Shown piece after piece: positions 12,801-24,136 of a stretch of DNA of 64,000 nucleotides (position 1 is the stretch's first letter; every line of letters begins with the position of its first letter). The position numbers and the translations under genes were made by a program. The DNA lies in NCBI GenBank assembly GCA_013180625.2, contig SNVD02014757.1:434001-498000 (forward strand), read 5' to 3'. A model generated the notes under the pieces. That model saw nothing but the letters and a program-made list of their open reading frames with translations. It was not told the DNA's origin and did no database searches. The stretch is from Boswellia sacra. Lineage: Eukaryota; Streptophyta; Magnoliopsida; Sapindales; Burseraceae.

Positions 12801-15800
12801 TTGAGAATCTCAATGAGCTCAAAACAAATGTGCAACCAAGAGAAAGGAACACAGAAGGATACATGAAATTTGCCCCGCCATGTGACAACCTGGAGAACAC
12901 CAACGGTGTCTCTCATATTTCCCCTTTGGCTAATTATCATATCAATAGTTTATTACAGCAGCAAAAGGTCAGTAGTTCTTGAAACTTTTGTTTTGAACTC
13001 ATAAATTGGGTAAATTCAAACCCGTTTTGGAAGCACTGGTTGTCAAAGACTGAAACAAAACTAAAAAGACTTCTAGCTAATAATTTAATTGGACATGTGA
13101 GATATGTTTGTATTTAAGTGATAATGTGATACATACTGCATGTATCATATCTGAAATTGTAACTTGAAGGAAAGAACAGGTGCTTTGATAGATTATTGTC
13201 GAAACTCATAATTTGAAGCTTGTGCATTATTCCTGGAATTGTTATTCTACTAAACTAAGTAAAATGTTCCCATTTTCTTGTTTATTGATTTCAAACTTTT
13301 AGTTCTAAACCATGCAAATGTTTCCTGGAATTGCTAGTCTATGCTCAACTAAGTGAAAAGTTATCCTAACAATGTACTCTTAGCTAAAAGGCTTCTCTTA
13401 CCATGTATCTTTTTGTTAGAGCGGTGATTTTTTTTTTTTTTTTCATTTTATTCTCTGGTCCCCGTCTTCCAAGTACTAGAGGGTCCTTTTCCTTGTAATC
13501 TCACTCCTGTAGATAAAGATCTGACAACCAAAATAAAATATTGGTTATCTTATAGAAGAGGAACCTATTTCAGCCTGGAGATTTCATCAACTTGTATTTC
13601 ACAGGTTAAAGCTGGACCTGGTGAAACTGTTTATACACAACAAACAGCATCACAGCCTACTATCATTGCACAGGTGCAAGCAAAGCAAGCTGACGTCCAA
13701 GCTCTTTCTGAATTGACTCGTGTTCTTGACAAAAAGGTCATACATCTTTTTTCTTGCCATGCATCAACTTTAGGTGTTTTCCTCTGATAGATTTATTACT
13801 AATATTAATTATTGAAGTGGTTTGAAGAATTCTGTCTCTTTTGGTCATGTTCTTATATTATTGCATGTTGTTACCTCATATTCCATGTTTGAGTACCAAT
13901 TTTTTCTTGTGCTTTTTCCCTAGTTTCTCAGTGATTCATATTAGTGCTATTCCAACGCTTTTACATTGTCTTGAGGATTTAAATTAATCGCATATCATCC
14001 CTTGAAAGTTTCATCCTTTAGGTTATAATCTCTGCCCAGAGCCTTCCTGACTACTTTTTCTAGGATTATCAGGGGCTTTGAATCATTACAATGTTTATCT
14101 GGCTTTTTTTTTTTTTTTTTTGAAGAAGGGGGGGGGGGGGCGCGGGGTGGGGGAGGTGGTGGACCACCAGCCCTGAATGTACACACATCCAGCCTGAATT
14201 GTTGTTAGTTGTTTAGTTATGGGTTTGTATTGTACTAGTAGTGGACTTTCACTTTTCCACAACTTTACACCTTTTTTTTTTTTTTTAAATCTTTTCTTAC
14301 CATGATATTCTTATTCATCAGAAGGTACATATAACAATTATTTCAGGTTCTCATGTTGGCCTTCTATTTGGATAATGCACTGATGGATCGTTTATGATGT
14401 TTTAGGAGGCTGTGGTGTCTGAGTTGAGACGCATGAATGATGAACTGTTGGAAAACCAAAAAGATGGAGACAACTGTTTCAAGAATTCAGAACTTTTTAA
14501 GAAGCAATATGCTGCTATACTCTTGCAGCTAAATGAAATCAATGAGCAGGCATGGGTTATCCATTCACCACTTACCATATTCTGTCCCTCACCATGTACT
14601 ACTTGCTTGACTTGATTGTGTTCTTGTACAGGTTTCTTCCGCTCTGTTTTGCTTGAGACAACGTAATACATATCAAGGGAACATCCCACTAATGTGGTCA
14701 AAGATTATGGCCAACTTAGGTGACCCTGGTGGAGTCCCAAGTTCTTTTGACCATTCTGCTCACCAAACCCAAGAGTCTGGATCCCATGTGGCTGAAATTG
14801 TTGAGGGTTCAAGGACTAAAGCCCAGAAAATGGTTGATGCTGCTGTGCAGGTCGGGAAGGCAACTTAACTCTTTTCCCATCCTTATTGGTTCCTTGCAGG
14901 CATTTACTATGCTTTTAACATCGTATACCCTCTAGGAATATTTCCAATTCTACAACTTTCTGTAATTTAATATTTTCTTTATCAATGTTAAGTGTTGCAA
15001 CTGAACCCTATGTTAAACATTTTCTCGTTCACAAATCCATCTACCACTTTGCTGGTAGATCTCCAATTCCGCCGTGGCCCAATGCTTCAACCCATTATGT
15101 GAAGCCATCTTTCTTTTTCGCATGAAAAACGTATGTAGGAAATTCTTTGTTAACATTTAAGGAATATACTGTACTTGCAGTCCTGAAGTTATGTTTTTTT
15201 TCACCTGGGCTGGGGATTTTGGTGAGGGATTGGCGGTTGTATCACATAGTATAGATCCTGATTTTGGAAAATTTTCCTAAGATGTGCTGGCTACATGGTA
15301 ATTATTCATTTTTTTTTTTATCAATAGGTTCTATACATATATCTTTTCTAATAAATTGGTCGTTGTACTACTATATTTATCACTTGACTTTCTTGGCTTC
15401 AATATAAGGCATTTGTTCTGACTACCCTAACCATTTCAGGCAATGTCATCTTTGAGAAAAGGAGGAAATGGCATTGGGAGGATTGAGGAGGCTATGGATT
15501 TTGTAAATAATAGGCTTTCAGTGGATGATTTAGGTAATCCATCGGGAACATCTTCCATTCCTGTAGATTCAGTTCACAGCACTTCTCAGGCCCAGGATCA
15601 GGATCAGGATCAGGATCAGCCGAGCATTTGCACATCAACTCCATTGCCAAATAATCATGCACCTGATTCGAAGTTGAGCAATTCGTCTGATGAAAATATG
15701 GCACAAATTCCTTCAGAACTTATTGCAAACTGTGTAGCTACCTTGCTCATGATTCAGGTAAATTTTAGAATTGTGTTCTATAATTTCTTTTTAATGGAAG

Positions 15801-18800
15801 ATTTAACATTTTGTCTTTTAAAGCTCTAAAATCAACAGCTCCTAAAATCAGAAAGTTGATGAGTCTTTAACTTTCTTCTGCTTATGGGCTTAGTCAATTT
15901 TGAAATACCACCCCCTGTTCACCAGTTTTTGTTTGTTAATAAGGTCCTTCCTCTTGTAAAATATCAGGACATTTTGACGGGGAACCCGTAACAAGAACAA
16001 ACCAAAATCAAACACAAACTTAACAATCACTCACATTCACACACAATCAACCGACAATCTGTCTGAATACTCCTTTAATATATCAAATAATCAATGTCTA
16101 ACAAAATAATAATGAAATCCTATATTTATACTAATCAAGACATATTGGAATTTGAGTCAAATTAGGAAAGTCAAAATCCTTATTTGAGTCAAAATCCTTA
16201 AACTAACAATTTGGGTTTGAAAAATTAGGAAAAGTCAAAATCCTTAATTGAGTTAAAATCCTTAAATCGTAAAATTCCTAATTCAATTAAACTTTAAATA
16301 ACTAAATTATTGAAAAGACTTAATTATCCCTAACGTAAAAATAACTTATGCTGCATCAATTCTCCCCCGCTTAGAAAACTTGACTCTTGGCGAGTTGTTT
16401 AAGGCGGATGTTGCCAAAACACGATGAAATACCAAGTTTTATCTTGTATAAACATAGGAATGTCGTCGATCCAAGTCTGCACTTCACGATAATCTAAAAA
16501 CGTAAATACTAGCGGTTGAAAACTGTGCAATGTTGCTTTGATGGACATCAATGTTGGTGAAGAAACAATCCATATAATAGGAGATTTCAAAATAGAGATA
16601 ATTATACTTTGGTTTGGGTTTTGATCCAACATATTAGAGACTCACAAGAAATCAACTTCAATTTTGGACTTGGAGATAACTTCTTGAAGTAGTTTTGGAG
16701 ACTCAAGAATTTTTTCTTCATGAGATAATTCAACTTCAATCTTCGGTTTAGAGACTTCAACTTCAATCTTTGGTATGGAGACTTCAACTTCAATTTTTAT
16801 TGTGCAATCTTCTTTTTTAGACGGATGGATGATTTCAATTTGCTTCTCATCAACCACTGGCATTTCAATAGGATGCTCTTCAACCTTGAAATCTTTAACA
16901 TGCATAGGCTCAATTTCACCTATAAGCTCTTCCTCAATAAGACTCTCTTCAATCTTGACTTCAACATCAGTAACTTGAATCTCAACCTCATGATCATCTT
17001 CACTTGGAACTTCATCATTTATAGCTACTTTCTCAATAGCTTTCTCAACGTCTTCTCTTGCACATAGAACTTTATCTTCTATAAGTTCGCACTTGGTAGA
17101 CTGAACTTTCTCACAAGGATATGAGGTAAAGATAGAAGAATGATCACTTTGGGGAGGTGTTTGAGTGACAATAGATAAGTTCTTATAAAACTCATGGTAT
17201 TAGGCAATTAATCTATCTAATCAATCCAAATTAATTTTCTTATCACAATACTCATAATTTTGAGATCAATAACTTACCACACTTTGATGCTAGGGCATAT
17301 ATCTAAGCCTAAGATGTGAATTATAAAAGTATCAATTACTAAACGTTTCATCTCATCCCTTGTTGGAAGTTTTCCCGTTCTTTCTGGATATTTGCGCTTA
17401 ACTATCCACCATTCAAAAGCAAAATCTCTCAGTTGGATTGCACCACAATCAATCATCATATCTTCTGGAAGATCTGCATTATAAAAATATCGCTCGAAGT
17501 TATCAAATCAGTGAAAAATCTCTTTAACATGATGACAACGGAAGTTGGGAAGAATAATTTTTACATAAGGACGACAATGAATCCCGTAAAAATCTAAACA
17601 TTTATTGAAGACAATCTCATGTTTCTTACGTTCATAGTTGCTTTGATAGGCCCAATAAGTCATCGGGATTAAACTGTAGATATCAAAGGTATGGAATGCT
17701 GCACAAAAATGGGTTAAACTGCAAATTCTGAGACATGAGAGGACTTCACGGAACTCTTCAAAGATTCAGGAGTTGATTGATATTATCCAAGCAAGCCTAA
17801 AATCCGATTTTTTGAGTTTTGAAGGCTTTTCGGTAGGAATTAGCAGTCAGCAAAGAAGGGAAAGTTGACGGGGAGAAGCCGATCTATCACTTGGTGGTGG
17901 AGGTGAGACACCACTCGCCGGTTGGCGGCGACAGACAGTATCGGCGACGAACGGTTTTTGGATATGTTGAGGGGTTTCTGGTGGGATTTTGGTGACAGTG
18001 ATGGAGGGAAGAATGATGGGGATGGCCCGATCTACAATTTGATGTATTCGGTGATGGGTGATTCGTCGGTAGCCGTTGATGAACAGTACCTTTGGCGATG
18101 AACAGTGTAAACAGTGACTGTTGAATTTTGTGGAACGATATTAGGCTCTGATATCAAATTGACGGGAAAACCGTAACAAGAACAAATCAAAATCAAACAC
18201 ACATTCAACAATCACTTACATTCATACAATCAATCAACAATCTATTTAAATACTCATTTAATACATCAAATAATCAATGTCTAACAAAATAATAATGAAA
18301 CCTTATATTTGTACTAATCAATATATATTGGAATTTTGAGTCAAATTAAGAAAGTCAAAATCTTTATTTTAGTCAAACTCTCTAAACTAACAATTTAGGT
18401 TTGAATCAAATTAGGAAAAGTCAAAATCCTTAAATCATAAAATTTATAATTCAATTAAACTTTAAATAACTAAATTATTGAAAAGAATTAATTATCTCTA
18501 ACATAAAAATAAATCATGCTGCATCACATTTATTGTAACCTTGTGCTAATACATCATTAATGCAGACTTTTGGATTTAAACATTATTTTGTCTGTCAAAT
18601 CGATGCAGTGGAAAAAGTAAATAGAAATAGAAACTGTAAGCTTTTTTTGGTCAGAATAGGATGTGCTTACTGAAATCCTTGAATCAGATCCAAGTATGAT
18701 AAATATACAAGCCATTGTGCTAGCAGAAGCCCTTGTCCTCAAAAAAACTTTTTAATTTTGGTTTGTCTTCCATTTTAAGATTGTTTATGAAATAAATCAT

Positions 18801-19041
18801 TATTTTGGTTCTAATACTTGAGAAACATATGGGTTATGTGATTTGTTTCTGATTGTCTTCGTAAACCAAAATGCAGAAATGCACCGAGCGACAGTTTCCT
18901 CCGGGAGATGTTGCACAGGTACTAGATTCAGCTGTCACAAGTTTGCAACCATGTTGTTCACAGAACCTTCCGATTTACGCAGAGATACAGAAATGCATGG
19001 GAATCATCAGAAATCAAATATTGGCGCTCATACCGACATAG
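3844..19041 (+). CDS. ALY: ALWAYS EARLY / LIN-9 homologue (ALY2/ALY3 type), 19 coding exons
   Basis: Exons in phase: 3844-3948, 5151-5249, 5553-5615, 5934-6011, 7362-7551, 7808-8067, 8154-8532, 9503-9580, 9733-9956, 10067-10129, 10887-11204, 11290-11465, 11574-11856, 12719-12967, 13605-13736, 14406-14549, 14632-14850, 15440-15757 and 18877-19041 (TAG); 3543 nt, 1180 aa. A SANT/Myb-like domain lies at about residues 46-90 ([18 protein letters not shown]), followed by [24 protein letters not shown] domain lies at about 620-725 ([25 protein letters not shown]), followed by a Tudor-like stretch (LGVEFV). [20 protein letters not shown] and the C-terminal [20 protein letters not shown] are family signatures. 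LIN-9 family proteins are core DREAM/MuvB subunits that act with RB, E2F and MYB3R in the nucleus. The usual plant length is about 1050-1130 aa. All introns are GT-AG except the GC-AG one at 14550-14631. The 11290 start could equally be 11293. The ALY2 versus ALY3 choice is unresolved. Confidence 0.93.
10373..10450. repeat. C-rich low-complexity tract in an ALY intron
   Basis: Runs of C broken by single A or AA inside the intron 10130-10886. On the opposite strand these are long G runs. It is a simple-sequence tract with no coding sense. Confidence 0.85.
14111..14162 (+). repeat. T-run followed by G-rich tract in an ALY intron
   Basis: A run of about 20 T is followed by GAAGAA and then by a dense G tract with CGC, T and A breaks (about 14128-14160). 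Four or more runs of at least three G lie on the sense strand, so the tract fits the general G-quadruplex pattern. It lies in the intron 13737-14405. Confidence 0.8.
15594..15620 (+). repeat. In-frame GATCAG microsatellite in an ALY exon
   Basis: About four GATCAG hexamers in the penultimate coding exon encode an Asp-Gln dipeptide run ([10 protein letters not shown], about residues 1071-1080). Length polymorphism would change the protein without shifting frame. Confidence 0.85.
15975..16358 (-). repeat. 3' LTR of the intronic element
   Basis: 384 bp, TG to CA on either strand (plus-strand start TGACGGGG, end GCTGCATCA). It matches 18160-18536 apart from substitutions and small indels. Confidence 0.85.
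16642..16905 (-). other. Charged repetitive open frame in the intronic element
   Basis: An 87-residue frame rich in Glu, Lys, Val and Ile with near-repeats of the form KIEVEVSKP, produced by a tandem repeat of about 33 bp at about 16690-16800. It resembles no family I recognise. It may be the remains of a gag-like or spacer coding segment; similar nearby sequence up to about 17160 also reads as acidic repeats. Function unknown. Confidence 0.35.
17274..17660 (-). pseudogene. Broken gag-like open frame of the intronic element
   Basis: On the minus strand a frame runs from about 17660 through [13 protein letters not shown] and CHHVKEIFH, hits an in-frame TGA near 17505, and resumes to 17274 with [20 protein letters not shown]. 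The spacing of aromatic and basic residues, and its place between primer site and polypurine tract, suggest a gag-like protein. I cannot assign a named domain. The single stop inside an otherwise open region suggests decay after insertion. Confidence 0.4.
18160..18536 (-). repeat. 5' LTR of the intronic element
   Basis: 377 bp direct repeat of 15975-16358. The primer-binding site lies just inside, at 18144-18156. Confidence 0.85.
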
Positions 19042-20313
19042 CATATCCACATTATCTTGTATGTAAAGTCGTTACTCTTTTCTTGAGTTCTGCGTCACAT
19101 CAGATTCTGGTGGGTTCATGGACTCTTTTATTTTGATAATTATTCTTTAAAAGCTGCAATAGGAATCTATACATGTATCAAAAATAGCCAAGAAAGAACT
19201 TCCAAAGGAGGAATAGCTGAGACATCATGTGCGCACTTTTTCAGTTTGAGCAAACTCTGTAATGAATAATGGTTTTGATGTATTCAATTTCTGTAACCTT
19301 AACGGTTCTTTGAAATCTTATGCAACATAATCAGAACTCTAATCGATGCAATTAAATTCGAGCTCCTTCTACTTGTCTGTTTGTCATAATTATTTTGTAG
19401 AAAGGGAGACTGGCTCCTAAACTGAATATTGTGCTCACAAAAGTTCAGAACAAAAACCAATCTTCACATTAGCTGATGATACAGTGATCACCTGTCCAAG
19501 TATTTATTGGTTCCGAGTCAAAAACTACGAATATTACAGTTATGCCATCAGCAGCTTGGATCTCTCTCAATTTGGTGACCCTCTAATGGTGGGACGTCAG
19601 AATAGAACCGGGTTGAAATTGTACTACGAAGCACAATCTCTCCTAAAAAACAAGTGGCTTATACTCGAACCTCTCCAAAAAATAATAATAATAATAAAAG
19701 AGTAGGATTCACCCCGTGACAGCTCAATTACTACAACTTAAAATCACCAGCTTCTGCTGCAAAAATATCAACTCAGATCGCTTTCATGCAGTGCAGCACA
19801 AAGCTATTTCCCCGGTTCATTACAAAATTGTACTGGCTAATATTAATAAATGAATGATTAATAACATCATCCAAATTCGGTGTAAGAAATATACCATCTG
19901 TTGAAATCGTAAGGCATAAATCAAACTTAATTCAGGCTGTAAAACACATCTCGACTGTATCCCAACACTTCTTTAACCATTTCATCCCTCATCATCTTAA
20001 TCAATAGAGAACATACCATGTGACAACATAAGTTCAGAGTACAGTTCTGGAATTTGACTCAGAAAGATGGTAATGACCATCAACCAATTCATTTCAACAA
20101 CTTCCAATTAGTAAGACTGAAAATCTTCACATGTCATAAACTGTAATTTGACAAGTTCACTATTCAGTGGGTCAATGACCGATTTATACTTTGCCATCAC
20201 CGGATATTATGTGCCCATCTCATTCTATGGAATTAAAAATGTTTAGCATCTTTCTTGCTTCCTCTAGTAAACTCCAGATTTTAATCCCCTAAAGAGATTG
20301 CCGCGACACATTA
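19042..20313. other. Convergent 3' region between ALY and the small gene
   Basis: No coding feature is seen. The left part is expected to be the ALY 3' untranslated region (AATGAATAATGG near 19260 is a possible polyadenylation element), and the right part that of the minus-strand gene ending at 20314. Exact transcript ends cannot be placed. Short open frames such as 19484-19705 show no recognisable domain. Confidence 0.4.
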
Positions 20314-21774
20314 TCACAATTTCAACTTCTTTTTAGGCCTATCTACCACAGCACATTCAGCATCTTTCACCACCTGAAGCGGGTTAGACATTTTATAGGT
20401 CAATACTTGCGTCTTTAAAATAATAATAATAATAATACAGAATGCAATCAATGGGAAATCACCTGTTGTTTTTTCTTTTTCTTTAACTTTTCATTCTTCT
20501 TCTTCTTCTTCTTTTGCTTTTTCTTCTTCTTGAGTTCCTTTTCAGAATTTCCAACTTCTACTTCTTCATCCGAATCCTGCCAAGTTCACAACCAGTGAAG
20601 ATATGAGTAAAATCTTGACAGCTTTCACATACCACTTACAGGAATATCAACCAACACACATCAGAGTCACCAAATGAAATCACATGTCGAATCATTCTTC
20701 CAGAATTTGATGAACTACCTAACATATAAAGAGAAAAAGAATGGTCAGAAACTGTTTCAACTAAAACACTACTTCAGTACATATCTCACATACATATCGA
20801 CAAGCAAACCACACTAACAATGTGTAACACTATGCAAATAGCCAAGAGAGTAAGAATCCAAAGAGTGAATAAGTTTATTCTAACTCAGTGATATGTGGAT
20901 AAGCATATGTCACTTCCGAATTTGAACGGAAATACTGATGAACTAATGTTTCAAATCATCTAACAAATTCACTTTCTCAATCCAAACCTAGTCTTTGATA
21001 AGCAGGAACCTGCAGCTCTTCACCAGGTAGGTGGCCCCGAGAATTCAACCCCCACGAACCGCAAAACCATATATCTGACTACTCAACAAACTTCTAGGGT
21101 TTATAAATTGTTTGTTCATCTAATGAGTGAGCTATTCGCTATTGATGTCACCAGAAGATCTATTTATTCTTTCATGCCACTAACTAGAAAAAACATAATT
21201 GTAAAAGCAAGAAAACGAACTGATTACTTCATTTTCATGTAACTATCAGGGTCTTATATCACAAGAATCCATCAGATTACAAACAACTAAGCCATTACCG
21301 GTTACAAGCTTCACCTCTGGCATCAAATTTACCAATTCCAGCAATCACAATCACAATCCAATCATTTATTTACTTATTTTCATAAATAAGCAGAAGTAAA
21401 TTGGAAAAATATTTGAAGGTTATACTTGTAAGGACGGTGTCTTTGGCATTTTTGACAGCTAATTCAAGAAGATCTGGGTTAATAGAAGACAACCCATCAG
21501 GATCTTTGAGTTTTCTCTCGAGGAACTTGGCTAGAGCCGCTGCCTTGTTGGTGGTCAAGGGTCCACCAGGGTGCGCCAACCTGTACATTATATTTTTACA
21601 CACATGAATTATCTCATAAATTAACAAAAGAAGAAATAAATATGAATTGAATTGAATACCCCACCTGGGCCGGGAACGGGAAGAAGAAGCGTGTAGAGAA
21701 GGGAGAGGAGCGAATTTGCTGCCTCTTAGAGCCCTTCTTTCTTCTTCACTTAGTTCTTCTATCTCTCTCGCCAT
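20314..21774 (-). CDS. Conserved-looking plant protein of unknown function, lysine-rich C-terminus
   Basis: Five coding exons in phase with GT-AG introns: 21665-21774, 21426-21580, 20660-20718, 20463-20576 and 20314-20373 (TGA); 498 nt, 165 aa. The protein begins MAREIEELSEEERRALRGSKF, continues with a Pro/Gly turn region (LAHPGGPLTTNKAAALAKFL) and a helix (NPDLLELAVKNAKDTV), then DSDEEVEVG. It ends in a long lysine-rich run and PKKKLKL, which would serve as a nuclear or nucleolar signal. An in-frame ATG at 21828 would add 18 residues; I chose 21774 because a compact MARE start looks more typical. I do not recognise a named family. The perfect exon phasing argues for a real gene. A copia LTR starts only 333 bp upstream of the start codon. 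Confidence 0.75.
20484..20535. repeat. TTC-rich microsatellite within a coding exon
   Basis: A CTT/TTC run on the plus strand encodes the lysine run of the small minus-strand protein. Its length is likely to vary between alleles. Confidence 0.75.
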
Positions 21775-22106
21775 CCCTTCCCCACCGATCCTCTCTCTAC
21801 TCTTTATCTCTCCCAGTATTACCAACATTAATTCAATTCAAATTTTCTTCTTTTAAAAGGGACAAAACAAAACGATGTCGGATCGGATGCGTATCATAAC
21901 CGTCCAGTCTCCAGTTCCTCATCTATTTATAATTTTTATTTTATTTTATCGATGATGTGATGTAAAATAAACACATTTGTCGTTTACCAGGCGTTTGGAA
22001 TCCGTGACTGAATGGGGAGATTTCCAGTTGATGCTGTAATTTTTTAAATCCCACTTATAAATCGAATTGAATTTCATTTTCCTCTTGTCAAAAAGCCTCT
22101 GAAAAT

Positions 22107-22511
22107 TGTTATAAAATATGAGTGGATTTACTACCACTTGCATATTAATGGAGTTACCACTTACATATTAGTGGAGTCACCACTTGCTTGTAAGTGGAGT
22201 TATCACTTAAATATGTGTCATATTTAAGTTGTTTTATTTTAAGTATAATTATTTTATTTATGCAAATAGGAAGTCATACACCTATATAAATAGACATCAA
22301 ATACTTGTAATGTGTAATGAAGAATAATAGAACAAGGAAATCCTCTCATTTCTCCTTCTTTCTTCTTTCTTTATTTCTACCATTATTTTGCTTTGCATTC
22401 TAGGAGTAATTCACATTTCCTTCACCTCCTTTTGTTACTTATATTACATATAAGTAACCTTCATTATACCACTTATATCAATCCATACTTTTATTCACTT
22501 AACTTATAAAA
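22107..22511 (+). repeat. 5' LTR of the first copia element
   Basis: 405 bp. A TATA-like CTATATAAATAG lies at about 22282-22293, followed within about 50 bp by the probable transcript start region. The same box is conserved in the 3' LTR. Confidence 0.9.
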
Positions 22512-22964
22512 CGTTATCAGCACGAATTATTTTTCCAAAGGTATGTTATTTATCTTACCATATTCTTTCAATTATTATTCGATCAATTTTTCTTAATTTG
22601 TTCTTATTAATATTAAATAAATGTTAACTACCTTATGAGTATGCTCTATGGTTACCATTATATTGGATCTTTCACATCAGAAAATAAGGCTAGTTTTATA
22701 ATATTAAAATCATCTTATTATCCATCTTACTTTATTATATTCATATTCTTGTTGTATTATTTGTGTCATCATTTATGTTTCAAATTTATTTGTTTATAGC
22801 CGTGACTTAAAGTTTTCTAGCCTAAATTCATTTGGTCGTGACTTTAAGTCTTTTGGCAATTAATTTACATTACTTGTGTTATTATTTAAACTATCAATAT
22901 TAATCCAACTCAGAACCTGAAGTTCTAATTCCTAATGATTAAATTTGTTCATTTTGATTAGATA

Positions 22965-23972
22965 ATGGCAAATTTCGAAAAATTGATGTTTGAGCCATTG
23001 TTGCATAATGGAGACAATTATTCAGATTGGGCTGATGATGTTGTACTTCACTTGAATTCCATGGGCATCGGACACACCATAACAAATGAAAATACTGCAT
23101 CCCTGCAGGATCAGTCTAAGGCCATGATATTATTGCGTCATCATTTAAGTAAAGGCCTGAAATCCGAATATACAACTATAACTGATCCATTAGCTCTTTG
23201 GAACAATTTGAAAGAAAGATTTGATCAGCAAAGAACAATAATATTGCCAAGGGCCCGATTCCAATGGCAGAATTTGAGACTTCAAGATTTCAAAACAATA
23301 AGCGAATATAACTCAGCCATGTTCAGAATTGTATCTCAATTGAGGTATTGTGGGCAAACTGTTACTGAAGAGGAGATGTTAGAGAAAACAATATCTACAT
23401 TTCATCCCTCCAACATGATCCTGATGCAACAATATCGAGAGCGCAAATTTAAGAAATACACTGAGTTGATATCATGTCTTTTGGTTGCTGAGCAAAACAA
23501 TGAAATCCTATTGAAAAATCATCAATTACGTCCCACTGGATCTACAGCATTTCCTGAAGTGAATGCTATGTCATTTAATAAACGAGGTGGCAAGAGTGGT
23601 CGTGGTTTTGGCAGAAAAATGTTCCAACCTAGAGGTGGAAATTTCAAGAAATTTAAACCAAACCACCAGAAGTGGAACAAAAATGACTCGACATATGACA
23701 AAGAAAAGGTTCATCAACCCAAACCACAAAGAAGCAATGAAAGTACTTGCTACAGATGTGGCGCAAAGGGCCATTGGTCACGTACTTGCCGTACACCAAA
23801 GCATTTAGTGGATCTGTATCAGGCTTCCATAAAGAATAAGGGAAAGAATGTTGAGACAAATTATATAGATGACCCAGTGGGTGACACTGATTTTGATATC
23901 TCGGATTTCTTTCCTAGTTCAGATGAAGCTATTGGCCAGATAATGATTACTGAAAATGCCCCAGCCAACTGA
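22965..23972 (+). CDS. Copia Gag (nucleocapsid) polyprotein
   Basis: 335 residues, intact. The N-terminal two-thirds is the retrotransposon gag region typical of copia (starting MANFEKLMFEPLLHNGDNY, with LWNNLKERFDQQR and YNSAMFRIVSQLRYCG). A basic Gly/Arg-rich stretch follows, and then one CCHC zinc knuckle at about residues 262-275 (CYRCGAKGHWSRTC), which binds RNA during particle assembly. Gag ends in a stop codon, and pol resumes in a new open frame 164 bp further on. Confidence 0.9.
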   Translation: MANFEKLMFEPLLHNGDNYSDWADDVVLHLNSMGIGHTITNENTASLQDQSKAMILLRHHLSKGLKSEYTTITDPLALWNNLKERFDQQRTIILPRARFQWQNLRLQDFKTISEYNSAMFRIVSQLRYCGQTVTEEEMLEKTISTFHPSNMILMQQYRERKFKKYTELISCLLVAEQNNEILLKNHQLRPTGSTAFPEVNAMSFNKRGGKSGRGFGRKMFQPRGGNFKKFKPNHQKWNKNDSTYDKEKVHQPKPQRSNESTCYRCGAKGHWSRTCRTPKHLVDLYQASIKNKGKNVETNYIDDPVGDTDFDISDFFPSSDEAIGQIMITENAPAN

Positions 23973-24136
23973 ATAACTATTACTTTCTCGCTTTTGTTAT
24001 ATTTTGTAATGATGTCCTATTTTAATTTTTTTTTGTGTTTTGATCTATCTTTTATGTACTTTCTTTATAAATAGTCTTGATATGCTTTTGTTTAGCATAA
24101 AATCATATCTAATGTAAACTTTTGTAATGAAAGGGA
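23973..24136 (+). other. AT-rich spacer between gag and pol of the first copia element
   Basis: 164 bp, T-rich, with stops in all frames. Gag and pol are therefore not one continuous frame here, unlike many copia elements. The spacer could be an ancestral feature of this lineage, expressed by splicing or re-initiation, or a degenerated joining region; the sequence alone does not decide. Confidence 0.5.

Larger units (their letters stand above)
15975..18536 (-). mobile_element. Short non-autonomous LTR retrotransposon inside the last ALY intron
   Basis: Two direct repeats (15975-16358 and 18160-18536) bound 1801 bp and are flanked by the 5-bp target duplication CATTT at 15970-15974 and 18537-18541. 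On the minus strand each LTR starts TGATGCAGCAT and ends CCCGTCA. Next to the right (5') LTR, the minus strand reads TGATATCAGAGCC, one mismatch from the initiator-Met tRNA primer-binding sequence. Next to the left (3') LTR it reads AAGCGGGGGAGAAT, a polypurine tract. No protease, integrase or reverse transcriptase motif is present, so it must have moved with help from another element. The LTRs have many differences, indicating an older insertion. It is antisense to ALY. Confidence 0.85.

Noticed and set aside
19484..19705. 73-residue open frame after ALY
   Set aside because: No domain, ends in an AT repeat, and lies in the expected 3' untranslated or intergenic region.
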